This document shows, one piece after another, positions 1 through 7,846 of a stretch of DNA of 64,000 nt (the first letter of the stretch is position 1; each line of letters starts with the position of its first letter). Under the pieces are notes generated by a model, which searched no databases, was not told the origin of the DNA, and saw only the letters and a list, made by a program, of their open reading frames with translations. The DNA comes from Gallionella sp. (GTDB lineage Bacteria > Pseudomonadota > Gammaproteobacteria > Burkholderiales > Gallionellaceae), in contig JAQTTY010000002.1 in NCBI GenBank assembly GCA_028710525.1, forward strand, positions 183,959 through 247,958, given 5' to 3'. Position numbers and translations under genes: made by a program.

Positions 1-517
1 GCAGCGCTGCTTCCGCCTGTTTGCGCGCGGTGTTGTCGGTGCCGATGAGCAGATAACCGATGATGATGTTCTTCGCATCGCGCAGCGCGGTGACGGATAC
101 CACGGCAGGAAAGCGGCTGCCATCTTTGCGGATATAGGTCAGCTCGTAAATGTCCTCGATGCCGCGCGAGGCCTTGAACACCAAGGCCTCGAAGCCGGGC
201 GTGATGGGCGTACCTAACTCTGCACTCAAGGCCTCGGCTCGCGCGATGACCTCTTGCGGATCGGAGATGTCGGCCGGGGTGATCTTGTTCAGCACATCAG
301 CGGCGGCATAGCCCAGCATGCGTTCCGCGCCGACGTTGAAAATCTGAATCACGCCCTTGGCATCGGTGGCGATGCTGGAAAAGTTCGCGCTGTTGAGTAT
401 TGCATCCTGTAACGCGCCGGTCTTGAGCAGCGCCTCCTGACGGCGTACCTCGCTGATACCTTCGGCCGCACCCGCGTCGTTGCTGGCGTTGCCGGAGTGA
501 TTAATATTTTTGTGCAC
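1..517 (-). CDS. PAS-domain sensor protein, partial (runs off left edge)
   Basis: Only the first 172 codons are visible. I chose a GTG start at 517 because AGGAAAGAGG lies six bases upstream of it. After a short polar N-terminus a PAS/PAC domain begins near residue 40 (motifs FSSIATDAKGVIQIFNVG and RKDGSRFPAVVSVTALRD). It is nearly identical to the third PAS domain of the hybrid kinase at 2550-5711, at both protein and DNA level, so it is a recent duplicate. The output domain lies outside the window; a kinase or GGDEF protein is likely but unseen. A CRP-type site at 703-718 lies 186 bases upstream, which suggests an independent promoter rather than read-through from the REC-PAS genes. Confidence 0.85.
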   Translation of the reverse strand, partial: MHKNINHSGNASNDAGAAEGISEVRRQEALLKTGALQDAILNSANFSSIATDAKGVIQIFNVGAERMLGYAAADVLNKITPADISDPQEVIARAEALSAELGTPITPGFEALVFKASRGIEDIYELTYIRKDGSRFPAVVSVTALRDAKNIIIGYLLIGTDNTARKQAEAAL

Positions 518-702
518 GACAGACCTCTTTCCTGAATACGTGGATGAGTGGGGCAGTGCGGCAGGTCTAAGTCACTAAACGCAGTCCGCTCCTGCGGCAC
601 ATAAAATTTGCATCTGCCCGAGCGGAGACCAGAGGGGTAGTCAGTCCGTGGCGGGGTGTTGGGCAGTCATGGCGGATGATGGCGAGGGAGGCCATTTTCT
701 TC

Positions 703-718
703 CGTGCGCTATCGCACA
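703..718 (-). promoter_or_regulatory. CRP-type operator upstream of the PAS gene
   Basis: Read on the minus strand the site is TGTGCGATAGCGCACG followed by GA, almost identical to the site at 20109-20124. A -10-like CATCAT lies at 676-681, at the same offset as in the other sites of this family. Confidence 0.6.
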
Positions 719-774
719 TAAAGAGCGACGGCAGGGGGTGTTTCAGCTATCAGGGCTGCGGGCAGAGGCTAGTT

Positions 775-1626
775 TCAGGATTGATGCATGCGTTTGGTCA
801 CGTCTTTGCCTATCCCGCTATAGCCGGTAAAGTGTCCGTAACTGTCGAACATGGGGTCGCCGCTGACCATCAGATATTGCTTGCTGCCATCCGCGTGAGT
901 GCGGCTGTAGACCGTATCTAGGAATGAATGTTTGCTTTCCGATTCTTCATTGAGTTTGGCCCGTTCGTTCTCACTCCAATATGCGCCTTGGTCTTCGCGA
1001 ATATTGTCCAGACTATCCATGACCGGCAGGTTGTTCATTTCTTGTGCTGAACCGTAGACCTTGGTGAACTGACCATCCACATCTTGTTCCCAATACCAGT
1101 CGGCGGATAGTTCGGTCAGACGATGGAAGCGCTTCTCGCTCGCTTGTAGCTCGGTCGTCTTGTTCAACACGGTCTCCCCCAGCATCTGGTTGTAGTTCTC
1201 CAGTATGTGATTGAGATTTTCGAGTTGTTTGTGCAGTAATCGAACTTCCAGCAGGTTGCGGATGCGTGTTCTCACTTCGAAGATATCGAATGGTTTGCTG
1301 ACAAAGTCACGTGCGCCAGTGGCCAGTGCGTTCATTTTGTGATCGGGTTGCGCAGTAATCACCAACACGGGTAGGTAATCGTCGTTGCCAATTTCTTTGA
1401 GTGCTTTCATCACCTCAAAGCCATCCATGACCGGCATATGCAGGTCGAGCAAGATCAGGTCGTAACAGTTCTTGCTGTGGAGATCGCAGACCTGGGTCGG
1501 ATCCATCGTGGCAGAAAAATTGGTATAACCCTCATCTTGCAGAATCTGCTCCAGCAGCAGTACGTTGTACTCTTGATCGTCTACGATCAGGATCCGCGCT
1601 TTAAGTATCTCTTGTTGACTAATCAT
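775..1626 (-). CDS. Response regulator with REC and PAS domains, no output domain
   Basis: 283 residues. An N-terminal receiver domain (ILIVDDQ at about 12-18, phospho-acceptor Asp in LILLDLHMPVMDG, conserved Lys in DFVSKPFD) is followed by a short helical linker and a PAS domain (LTELSADWYWEQD to GYSGIGKDVTKR). The protein stops right after the PAS/PAC region, with no HTH, GGDEF, EAL or kinase domain. I chose the ATG at 1626 because MISQQEIL aligns with the start of the neighbouring paralogue (MISKSEIL); an in-frame start at 1659 is possible. It is a tandem paralogue of 1723-2553. It probably relays phosphate from, or binds, the hybrid kinase encoded upstream; that partner is inferred. Confidence 0.85.
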   Translation of the reverse strand: MISQQEILKARILIVDDQEYNVLLLEQILQDEGYTNFSATMDPTQVCDLHSKNCYDLILLDLHMPVMDGFEVMKALKEIGNDDYLPVLVITAQPDHKMNALATGARDFVSKPFDIFEVRTRIRNLLEVRLLHKQLENLNHILENYNQMLGETVLNKTTELQASEKRFHRLTELSADWYWEQDVDGQFTKVYGSAQEMNNLPVMDSLDNIREDQGAYWSENERAKLNEESESKHSFLDTVYSRTHADGSKQYLMVSGDPMFDSYGHFTGYSGIGKDVTKRMHQS

Positions 1627-1705
1627 TTGGCAGGCCCAGTTGGCATAGTGGCGGGTCAATCATGTGACCGACACCGCGATGCTAGCGGTAGTACGTTTGG
1701 TGTTC

Positions 1706-1721
1706 TGTGCGCTGGGACACG
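1706..1721 (-). promoter_or_regulatory. CRP-type operator upstream of the second REC-PAS gene
   Basis: Plus-strand reading is TGTGCGCTGGGACACG. On the minus strand a -10-like TAGCAT (1679-1684) follows at the offset shared by the family. The site overlaps the 3' edge of the upstream REC-PAS gene, so the downstream copy may have its own promoter. Confidence 0.5.
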
Positions 1722-1722
1722 T

Positions 1723-2553
1723 TCACTTGGGTAATATCGTTCCTGTCACGTCTTTGCCTATGCCCCGGTAGCCGATGTAGCGACCTGCGGCATCGAACAC
1801 CGGTTCGCCGCTCACCATCAGATATTGCAGCGTGGCGTTGGCATGGGTGCGGCTATAGACGAAATCTAGGAACGGTTTGCGCGCCGCGATGTTGGCTTCC
1901 AGCAAGTCACGTTCGGCCTCCTGCCAACTTGCGCTGGACTCATCTCGTGTGACACCCATCGCAGCGTCGAATTGCAAGCCCAGCATCTCGAATACCGGAC
2001 CGAATAATTTGGTGAAATGGCCGTTTTCGTCCTGCTCCCAATACCAGTCCGAAGACAATTCGGTGAGGCGGCGGAAGCGCGCTTCGCTGGCGCGCAGCTC
2101 AGCGGTACGTTCCTGCACGGTCTGTTCCAGTAGTTGATTGTGCTGCGCCAGCTTTTTGTATAGCAGGCGCACTTCCAGCATATTGCGGATACGCGTCTGC
2201 ACCTCAATCAGATCGAACGGTTTGCTGACGAAATCTTTTGCGCCTGCGGCCAGTGCTTGCAGCTTGTGCGAGGGTTGCGCGGTGATGACCAATACCGGCA
2301 GATAACCATCCGACTCGATCTGTTTGAGTGCTTCCATAACCTGAAAACCATCCAAGACCGGCATTTGTAGATCCAGTAGGATCAGGTCGTAATGATGTTC
2401 ACGGTGCAGTCCATAAACGGCTACAGGATCAGTGGTGGAAGTGACGGAAAGATAACCCGCATCACGCAGCATCTCGCCCAGCAGCAGCACATTGGAAGGT
2501 TGGTCATCCACAATCAGGATGCTGGCATTTAGAATCTCTGATTTGCTTATCAT
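1723..2553 (-). CDS. Response regulator with REC and PAS domains, no output domain
   Basis: 276 residues with the same architecture as 775-1626: receiver domain (ILIVDDQPSN, LILLDLQMPVLDG, DFVSKPFD), coiled linker, then PAS (LTELSSDWYWEQD, GYRGIGKDVTG). It ends eight residues or so after the PAS domain. Its ATG overlaps the stop of the hybrid kinase gene (ATGA, 2550-2553), so translation is coupled and the kinase is the likely phosphodonor. The lack of any effector domain is unusual. Related REC-PAS proteins often continue into GGDEF, so loss of output or action by protein-protein contact are both possible. Confidence 0.88.
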   Translation of the reverse strand: MISKSEILNASILIVDDQPSNVLLLGEMLRDAGYLSVTSTTDPVAVYGLHREHHYDLILLDLQMPVLDGFQVMEALKQIESDGYLPVLVITAQPSHKLQALAAGAKDFVSKPFDLIEVQTRIRNMLEVRLLYKKLAQHNQLLEQTVQERTAELRASEARFRRLTELSSDWYWEQDENGHFTKLFGPVFEMLGLQFDAAMGVTRDESSASWQEAERDLLEANIAARKPFLDFVYSRTHANATLQYLMVSGEPVFDAAGRYIGYRGIGKDVTGTILPK

Positions 2554-5500
2554 TTTGATGTTCCAGGTGGGTTGTTATCGGGAGTCCTCGCGGCGGACAA
2601 TTGCACCGCCTCTTCCAACGCTAGCAGAAATTCGTCTAGCTTGATCGGCTTGGTGAGATAGCGAAAGAAGCCCGCTTGCAGGCCTTGCTCGATGTCGCGC
2701 GGCATCGCATTCGCGCTGAGTGCCAGCACCGGGATGTGCTGGGTGCGTGGATCTGCCCCTAATAGCTGCATCGCTTGCGTGCCATTGATACCGGGCAGAT
2801 TGATGTCCATCAGGATGATGTCGGGTAGATGTTCAAGTGCCATGGCGATGCCCAACTTGCCATCGCGCGCACTTAACATCTTGAACTGGGCATGGCGGCT
2901 GATGATCTGTTCGACCAGAATCAGATTGGCCGGATTGTCTTCCACATAAAGTAGCGTGCGTAGCGCAGTATCCATGCCCATGTCCATGCCCATGCCCATG
3001 TGCGTGGAGGTTGGCAGTGACACATCGCGTATCAGTTCGAACCAGAATTCGCTGCCCACCCCCGGAGTACTTTCCACTCCTAGCGTGCCGCCCATCAGTT
3101 CGACCAGTTGCTTGGTAACGACCAGTCCTATGCCGGTACCTTCTTCCGTACCACTTTCCTGACCGAGGCGATTGAAGGGTTGGAACAGTTGCTGCAACTG
3201 TTGTGGAGAAAGACCCATGCCGCTGTCTTTGATGGTGACGCGGATGCGTTGCGGTGTACTTAGGCTGCAAGTCACATCCACCGTACCTTGCTCGCGGTTG
3301 TATTTCACGGCGTTGGAGAGCAGGTTGGCCAGCACCTGTTTGACGCGGGTGCGGTCGGCATAGGCGCACCAGCTAGTCTCGAAGGGGTGGAAGTTCACTC
3401 GTATACCGTGTTGCTGCGCTTGTGATTCGATCATCGCTTGGCATTCGTGCATCACTTCCGTTAGCGCGACAGGTTCATGCGACAGCGACAACTTGCCCGA
3501 TTCGATCACCGCCAGATCGAGGATCTCGTTGATCAGTTCGAGGAGATACCAGCCGGCCTTGGTGATGTGATGCAGCCGTTCGGCTTGTGTGCTGGTGGGT
3601 GCGGGCGTACCCGATTCGAGCAATTGTGCGAAGCCCAGGATGGCATTCAGCGGTGTGCGCAGTTCATGGCTCATACGCGACAGGAAAGTCGATTTGGCGT
3701 GGTTCGCGTTCTCCGCCAAAGCGGTGGTTAGCTCCAGTTCGGTGTTCTTTTTTTGCAGCTTGTCATACAGTTGCACACGCTCTGCTTCCACCTGTTTGCG
3801 TGCGGTATTGTCTGTGCCGATCAGCAGATAACCGATGATGTTGCTTTGCGCATCGCGCAACGCGGTGACCGACACTACGGCGGGAAAACGGCTGCCGTCT
3901 TTGCGGATATAGGTCAAATCGTAAATATCCTCTATGCCCCGCGAGGCCTTGAACACCAAGGCTTCAAAGCCCGCCGCGATGGGGGTGTTTAATGCCTCGC
4001 TGAGCTCCGCCGCACGTATGATGACTTCAAGCGGATCGGAGATGTCCGCCGGGGTGATCTTGTTCACCACATCGGCGGCGGCATAGCCCAACATACGCTC
4101 TGCGCCGACGTTGAAGATCTGGATCACGCCCTTGGCATCGGTGGCGATGCTGGAGAAATTCGCGCTGGTGAAGATGGCGTTCTGTAGCGCACTGGCTTCG
4201 AGTAGTGCGGCTTCCACCGCTTTACGGGTGGAGATGTCGCGCAAGATGCCGGTGAAGTAACGTTCTTTGCCCAGCCACATCTCGCTCACCGCGATCTCCA
4301 TCGGGAAGCGGCTGCCGTCTTTGCGTTGCCCCATCACTTCGCGACCCAAGCCGCTGGCACGCGCGCTGTCACTGGCCTGGTAATACTCTAGCGAACCATT
4401 GCGCTGGTCTTGATCCAGTTCGGGGATCAGCAGGCTGAAATTCTGCTCCAGTAGCTCCGTACTCGAATAGCCGAACATGCTCTCGGCGGAGGGGTTGACG
4501 GTGGTGATGATGCCGCCGCGCGCGCGTAGTGTGATGATGCCGTCGACCACGGTGTTGAGTATCGTTTGGATCAGTGCCGTGTTGTCGCGCAAGGCTTGCT
4601 GCACCACATATTCAGCGGTGACATCGCGAAACACCAGCACCGCACCGACCACGTTATTCGAGCTGTCACGTATCGGTGCGCAACTGTCGGCGATGTCGTA
4701 TTCGCTGCCGTCGCGTGAGGTCAGCACGGTATGGTTGGCCAAGCCTTGTATCGTGCCAAACGCCAGACTCGCCACGACCGGGATGGCGACCGGCAGGCGC
4801 GTCTCTTTGTTGATGATAGGAAATATCTCGGCTATCGGTCGACCGGCAGCTTCGGCCTGCGTCCAGCCGGTGAGTTGCTCGGCAATAGGATTCAGCAGGG
4901 TCACGCGCGCCGCGATGTCGGTGGCGATCACCGCATCGCCGATGGAGTTGAGTGTCACTGCGAGTCGTTCTTCGCTGACCTGCAAGGTGAGGTTGGTGTC
5001 CTGTAGTTGCTTGCTGATTTGTTGTTGTGCATCGAGCAGATGACGGGTTTCGAGATGCACCAGATTCTTCAATCGCTGGCGGGATTCGTTATACAGAAAG
5101 TAGGCGAAGGCGAGCGCGGCCACTAGCGTCAGCAGACTCGCGGCGACGATCAGTGCGAACAGCTTACGCATGCTGCTTTGGAATTCTTCCTCGCGTTGCG
5201 CCAGCACAGCTTGTTCGATGTCGATGAAGCTGTGCATCTCCGCGCGTATCGTATCCATCTGATGCTTTCCTGCGCCGTTGCGCACCATCGCTACCGCAGC
5301 CGAATTTCCAAGCGTGCTCTGCAATGCCAAGACGCGCGCCATCTCGGCCATTTTTGCATCAACCAAGGGTGCCACAATTGCCAAGTGCTGTTGTGCCGAA
5401 TCGACCAAGGTGATGGCACGCAACCTTTGCAAGTGCGGCACGATGGTGTCGCGCACTTTCAGATACGGTTGCAGAAAGGCTTCGTCACTGGTCAGCAAAT

Positions 5501-5711
5501 AGCCGCGCTGGCTGGTCTCAGCATCTCTGAGTTCGGACAGTAATTCAGCGGCACCGTCTAGGATGGTGTAGGTATGGGTACGCACGGCTGCCGCTGTCTC
5601 GATCTGGCGAAAAGTCCAGAATGACAAGGCCACGCCCAGCATCACCAGTAGCACCGCGCCGCTGAACCAAGCAATGATTTTGTGCGTCGTATTCATATAT
5701 TGTGCGTTCAT
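2550..5711 (-). CDS. Hybrid sensor histidine kinase (CHASE3, three PAS, HisKA, HATPase, REC)
   Basis: About 1053 residues. Membrane segments lie at about 11-33 and 184-207 and flank a periplasmic CHASE3-type sensor (RDAETSQRGYLLT). Three PAS domains follow (about 245-360, 375-500, 505-640). The phospho-acceptor His is near 682 in MSHELRTPLN. The ATPase domain carries NLLSNAVKYN, DSGMGLS and GTGIGLVV. A C-terminal receiver (LLYVEDNPAN, ILMDINLPG, LTKPI) follows a short Met-Gly-Asp linker encoded by a CATGCC/CATGTC hexamer repeat near 2971-3002. I prefer the ATG at 5711 because it lies just after the upstream Crp/Fnr stop; 5756 and 5696 are alternatives. It is co-transcribed with the Crp/Fnr gene and translationally coupled to the REC-PAS gene. 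The signal sensed is unknown. Confidence 0.93.
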   Translation of the reverse strand: MNAQYMNTTHKIIAWFSGAVLLVMLGVALSFWTFRQIETAAAVRTHTYTILDGAAELLSELRDAETSQRGYLLTSDEAFLQPYLKVRDTIVPHLQRLRAITLVDSAQQHLAIVAPLVDAKMAEMARVLALQSTLGNSAAVAMVRNGAGKHQMDTIRAEMHSFIDIEQAVLAQREEEFQSSMRKLFALIVAASLLTLVAALAFAYFLYNESRQRLKNLVHLETRHLLDAQQQISKQLQDTNLTLQVSEERLAVTLNSIGDAVIATDIAARVTLLNPIAEQLTGWTQAEAAGRPIAEIFPIINKETRLPVAIPVVASLAFGTIQGLANHTVLTSRDGSEYDIADSCAPIRDSSNNVVGAVLVFRDVTAEYVVQQALRDNTALIQTILNTVVDGIITLRARGGIITTVNPSAESMFGYSSTELLEQNFSLLIPELDQDQRNGSLEYYQASDSARASGLGREVMGQRKDGSRFPMEIAVSEMWLGKERYFTGILRDISTRKAVEAALLEASALQNAIFTSANFSSIATDAKGVIQIFNVGAERMLGYAAADVVNKITPADISDPLEVIIRAAELSEALNTPIAAGFEALVFKASRGIEDIYDLTYIRKDGSRFPAVVSVTALRDAQSNIIGYLLIGTDNTARKQVEAERVQLYDKLQKKNTELELTTALAENANHAKSTFLSRMSHELRTPLNAILGFAQLLESGTPAPTSTQAERLHHITKAGWYLLELINEILDLAVIESGKLSLSHEPVALTEVMHECQAMIESQAQQHGIRVNFHPFETSWCAYADRTRVKQVLANLLSNAVKYNREQGTVDVTCSLSTPQRIRVTIKDSGMGLSPQQLQQLFQPFNRLGQESGTEEGTGIGLVVTKQLVELMGGTLGVESTPGVGSEFWFELIRDVSLPTSTHMGMGMDMGMDTALRTLLYVEDNPANLILVEQIISRHAQFKMLSARDGKLGIAMALEHLPDIILMDINLPGINGTQAMQLLGADPRTQHIPVLALSANAMPRDIEQGLQAGFFRYLTKPIKLDEFLLALEEAVQLSAARTPDNNPPGTSK

Positions 5712-5727
5712 CGATCTGTCGGTGGGG

Positions 5728-6471
5728 TTAAGCAAAGCCTTGTGCGGCTTTGGCATCTTTTAGTAAACGATGGAATTCCTTTTTCACCACGTCGTAGCAC
5801 TCGCAGGTGTGCGACTCCAGCCCAGCTCTATCCAGCACCGTGATGTGTCCGCGCCGGTAACTGATCAAGCCCTCGCGTTGTAGATTGCCGGCGATCTCGG
5901 TGATGCCTTCGCGGCGCACCCCTAGCATGCTGGCGATCAATTCTTGGGTCATGGTCAGTTCGTTACTGGGTAAACGATCCAGCGTCAGCAGCAGCCAGCG
6001 GCACAGCTGTTGCTCCACTGAGTGATGACGGTTGCACACGGCGGTCTGCGACATCTGCGTCATCAGGGCTTGGGTGTAGCGCAGCATCAGCCGCATCATC
6101 GGCCCAGCCAGATCGAACTCTTCCATCAATTGTTTGGCTTTGAGGCGGTAACCGTGTCCGCCGGTCTGTACCGTGGCTTGGCTGGGTGTGGTGTTGCCGC
6201 CCATGAACAGTGAGACGCCCAGCACACCTTCATTGCCGATACCTGCAATTTCCGCCGATGCACCGTCTTCCATCACGTAATGCAGCGAAACGATCGCCGT
6301 GGTGGGGAAATACACATGTTGCAACTGGCCGCCCGATTCACACAGGGCCGCGCCTAGCGGCATGGCAATCAGTTCTAGATTTACGGCAAGGCGCGCAAAG
6401 CTATCTGCGGACAGTGCTGCGAGCAGATGATTTTGTCGGGGAGTGTGCGGTACGGACTGCGTAGGGAGCAT
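5728..6471 (-). CDS. Crp/Fnr-family transcriptional regulator
   Basis: 247 residues from the ATG at 6471. An N-terminal cyclic-nucleotide-binding-type beta barrel (LGAALCESGGQLQHVYFPTT, SAEIAGIGNEGVLG) is joined by a long helix to a C-terminal winged helix (LTMTQELIASMLGVRREGIT, EGLISYRRGHITVLD). The four-cysteine FNR iron-sulfur pattern is absent, so it is not a classic oxygen sensor. A longer in-frame reading to 6801 is unlikely because that stretch is promoter-like and holds an operator. It starts an operon with the hybrid kinase. A CRP-type palindrome at 6614-6629, 143 bases upstream, suggests autoregulation, and this protein is the best candidate to bind the related sites across 0.7-20 kb. 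Confidence 0.9.
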   Translation of the reverse strand: MLPTQSVPHTPRQNHLLAALSADSFARLAVNLELIAMPLGAALCESGGQLQHVYFPTTAIVSLHYVMEDGASAEIAGIGNEGVLGVSLFMGGNTTPSQATVQTGGHGYRLKAKQLMEEFDLAGPMMRLMLRYTQALMTQMSQTAVCNRHHSVEQQLCRWLLLTLDRLPSNELTMTQELIASMLGVRREGITEIAGNLQREGLISYRRGHITVLDRAGLESHTCECYDVVKKEFHRLLKDAKAAQGFA

Positions 6472-6585
6472 GTTCTCGTACCGGGTAAGGTGTGACGATG
6501 AAGCAGTGAATTGGAAAGTGAGTCGGCCTGTTCGATAGGCAGAACCGCATAAGCAAAGCTTATAGCACGTTCTCCAGTACAAGTA

Positions 6586-6599
6586 TGTATCGCGATACA
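6586..6599. promoter_or_regulatory. Perfect palindrome TGTATCGCGATACA
   Basis: A 14-base perfect inverted repeat between the CRP-type site and the Crp/Fnr start. It falls where the leftward -10 and transcription start would be, so it could be an operator for a second dimeric regulator. No regulator is assigned. Confidence 0.4.
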
Positions 6600-6613
6600 A
6601 AGTTACTCCGGTA

Positions 6614-6629
6614 TGTGTTGCAGCGCACA
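6614..6629. promoter_or_regulatory. CRP-type operator in the Crp/Fnr-DUF3494 divergent region
   Basis: TGTGTTGCAGCGCACA. On the plus strand a -10-like GATGAT lies at 6651-6656, preceded by GTAGGCA, matching GTAGGCGGATAAG at the same offset in the 18921 site. It may serve the DUF3494 gene to the right, the regulator gene to the left, or both. Confidence 0.6.
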
Positions 6630-6701
6630 GAGTGGAATCCGCTGTAGGCAGATGATGTGCTTGGGTGTGCAGTCCTCCCCTGATTACACCCGTTACTTGA
6701 A

Positions 6702-6738
6702 GGCCCCGATACGGCACTCCCGATTGGGGTCTCTTTTT
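6702..6738 (+). terminator. Terminator-like hairpin in the 5' leader of DUF3494 gene
   Basis: GGCCCCGAT (6702-6710) pairs with ATTGGGGTC (6723-6731) with two wobbles, followed by TCTTTTT. If transcription starts near 6663, as the CRP-type site suggests, this would end a short RNA of about 75 bases or attenuate the downstream gene. Confidence 0.45.
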
Positions 6739-6919
6739 GTCCTCCAACTGCGCCTGTGAAAAATATCGTGTCGCTTTGTGTGATAGCGAACAGAGCTGCA
6801 TTGATTATCAGCAGACACTGAGCTTGCCTTGGTGATAGTCACCGAGATTGGAAGGTCGCAGTAGCTAGCCACTTTCTATCTGGATCTCTCGCGAGATTCA
6901 TCATTTCAGGAGAAACACA

Positions 6920-7753
6920 ATGAATACATCTAATAAATTTGTTAAACCGCTGTTGTGGTCATCGACCGTGCTACTTGCTGCAGTGTTGTCTGCCTGCGGC
7001 GGTAGCAGTAGCGGCGGTGCGGCGGCTGGCCCAGGCTTGGGGGCAGTTGGTGCAGTGTGTAGCGGCGCGAGTTGCGTGAATCTGGGTGCGGCAGGGAAAT
7101 ATGCGATTCTGGCCAAGACTAACGTCTCGACCGTACCCAACTCAGTGGTAACGGGTAATGTGGCGGTCAGTCCCGCTGCCCGAACTTTCTTGACCGGTTG
7201 GTCATTGATTACTGAGCCTACCGATACTTCGTTCGGTTCGGCGCAGGTGTCGGGTCGCTTGTTCGCAGCCGATAATGTGGGTGGCACGACGTCAGTTAAT
7301 TTGACCACTGCTGTCGGGGATATGGGCACGGCTTATACCGCAGCAGTAGGGCTTGCTCCCGCTGGTGGTGGATTGATTACCGCATGTCCTGGCGCAGGTG
7401 CATTTGGTGGGCTGACACTGGCTGCTGGTGTTTATAAATGCACCCCCGCAGTGGGTATCGCTGCTGCGACCAACCTTACTCTTAACGGTACGGCTACTGA
7501 TGTCTGGGTATTCCAGATGGCGGGTGGCTATACCCAAGCTGCTGCGACTCAGGTCATCTTGACCGGCGGTGCGTTGCCGCAGAATGTGTTCTGGGTCTCT
7601 GCCGCAACCGTGACCGTAGGCGCGACTGCGGTGATGCAGGGCGTGGTTCTGTCGCAGACCAATATCGTGATGGGTGCGGGTTCTACGGTAAATGGACGTT
7701 TGCTGGCACAGACTGCTGTGACGCTTAATCAAACTACCGTCACCCAGCCTTAA
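6920..7753 (+). CDS. DUF3494 (ice-binding-like) lipoprotein
   Basis: 277 residues. The signal peptide ends in the lipobox LSAC (Cys near 26), followed by a Gly/Ser/Ala-rich spacer. From about residue 50 the sequence matches the DUF3494 ice-binding fold: YAILAKTNVSTVPNSVVTGN, VAVSPAAR, GGLTLAAGVYKC, DVWVFQMAGGYTQAAATQV, GRLLAQTAVTLN. Proteins of this family form a discontinuous beta-solenoid and include ice-binding proteins and adhesin-like surface proteins. Ice binding is not shown here. The lipid anchor suggests outer-membrane attachment. The start follows AGGAGAAAC and an intrinsic terminator closes the unit. It is closest in the window to the paralogue at 19079-19942. Confidence 0.88.
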   Translation: MNTSNKFVKPLLWSSTVLLAAVLSACGGSSSGGAAAGPGLGAVGAVCSGASCVNLGAAGKYAILAKTNVSTVPNSVVTGNVAVSPAARTFLTGWSLITEPTDTSFGSAQVSGRLFAADNVGGTTSVNLTTAVGDMGTAYTAAVGLAPAGGGLITACPGAGAFGGLTLAAGVYKCTPAVGIAAATNLTLNGTATDVWVFQMAGGYTQAAATQVILTGGALPQNVFWVSAATVTVGATAVMQGVVLSQTNIVMGAGSTVNGRLLAQTAVTLNQTTVTQP

Positions 7754-7782
7754 CTGGAACTGTGATTTGAAGTTGTAAATTG

Positions 7783-7805
7783 GGCCGTCGCGAGACGGCC
7801 TTTTT
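7783..7805 (+). terminator. Intrinsic terminator after DUF3494 gene
   Basis: GGCCGTC-GCGA-GACGGCC followed by TTTTT; a perfect seven-pair stem. Confidence 0.9.
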
Positions 7806-7846
7806 CACGTGTGAATATGGCCACTAAACAGGAGCGGGAGCGAGTG

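Larger units (their letters stand above)
6472..6919. other. Divergent regulatory region between Crp/Fnr and DUF3494 genes
   Basis: No gene is seen in these 448 bases. They contain a CRP-type site (6614-6629), a perfect 14-base palindrome (6586-6599), a terminator-like hairpin (6702-6738) in the leader of the rightward gene, and the ribosome-binding site AGGAGAAAC before 6920. Confidence 0.7.

Noticed and set aside
349..600. Open frame on the minus strand overlapping the left-edge PAS gene
   Set aside because: It is out of frame with the PAS coding sequence, which has a convincing GTG start, a ribosome-binding site and strong homology to the neighbouring kinase.
6472..6801. N-terminal extension of the Crp/Fnr protein
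   Set aside because: It covers the palindromes and terminator-like hairpin and does not look like family sequence; ATG at 6471 gives the usual length.
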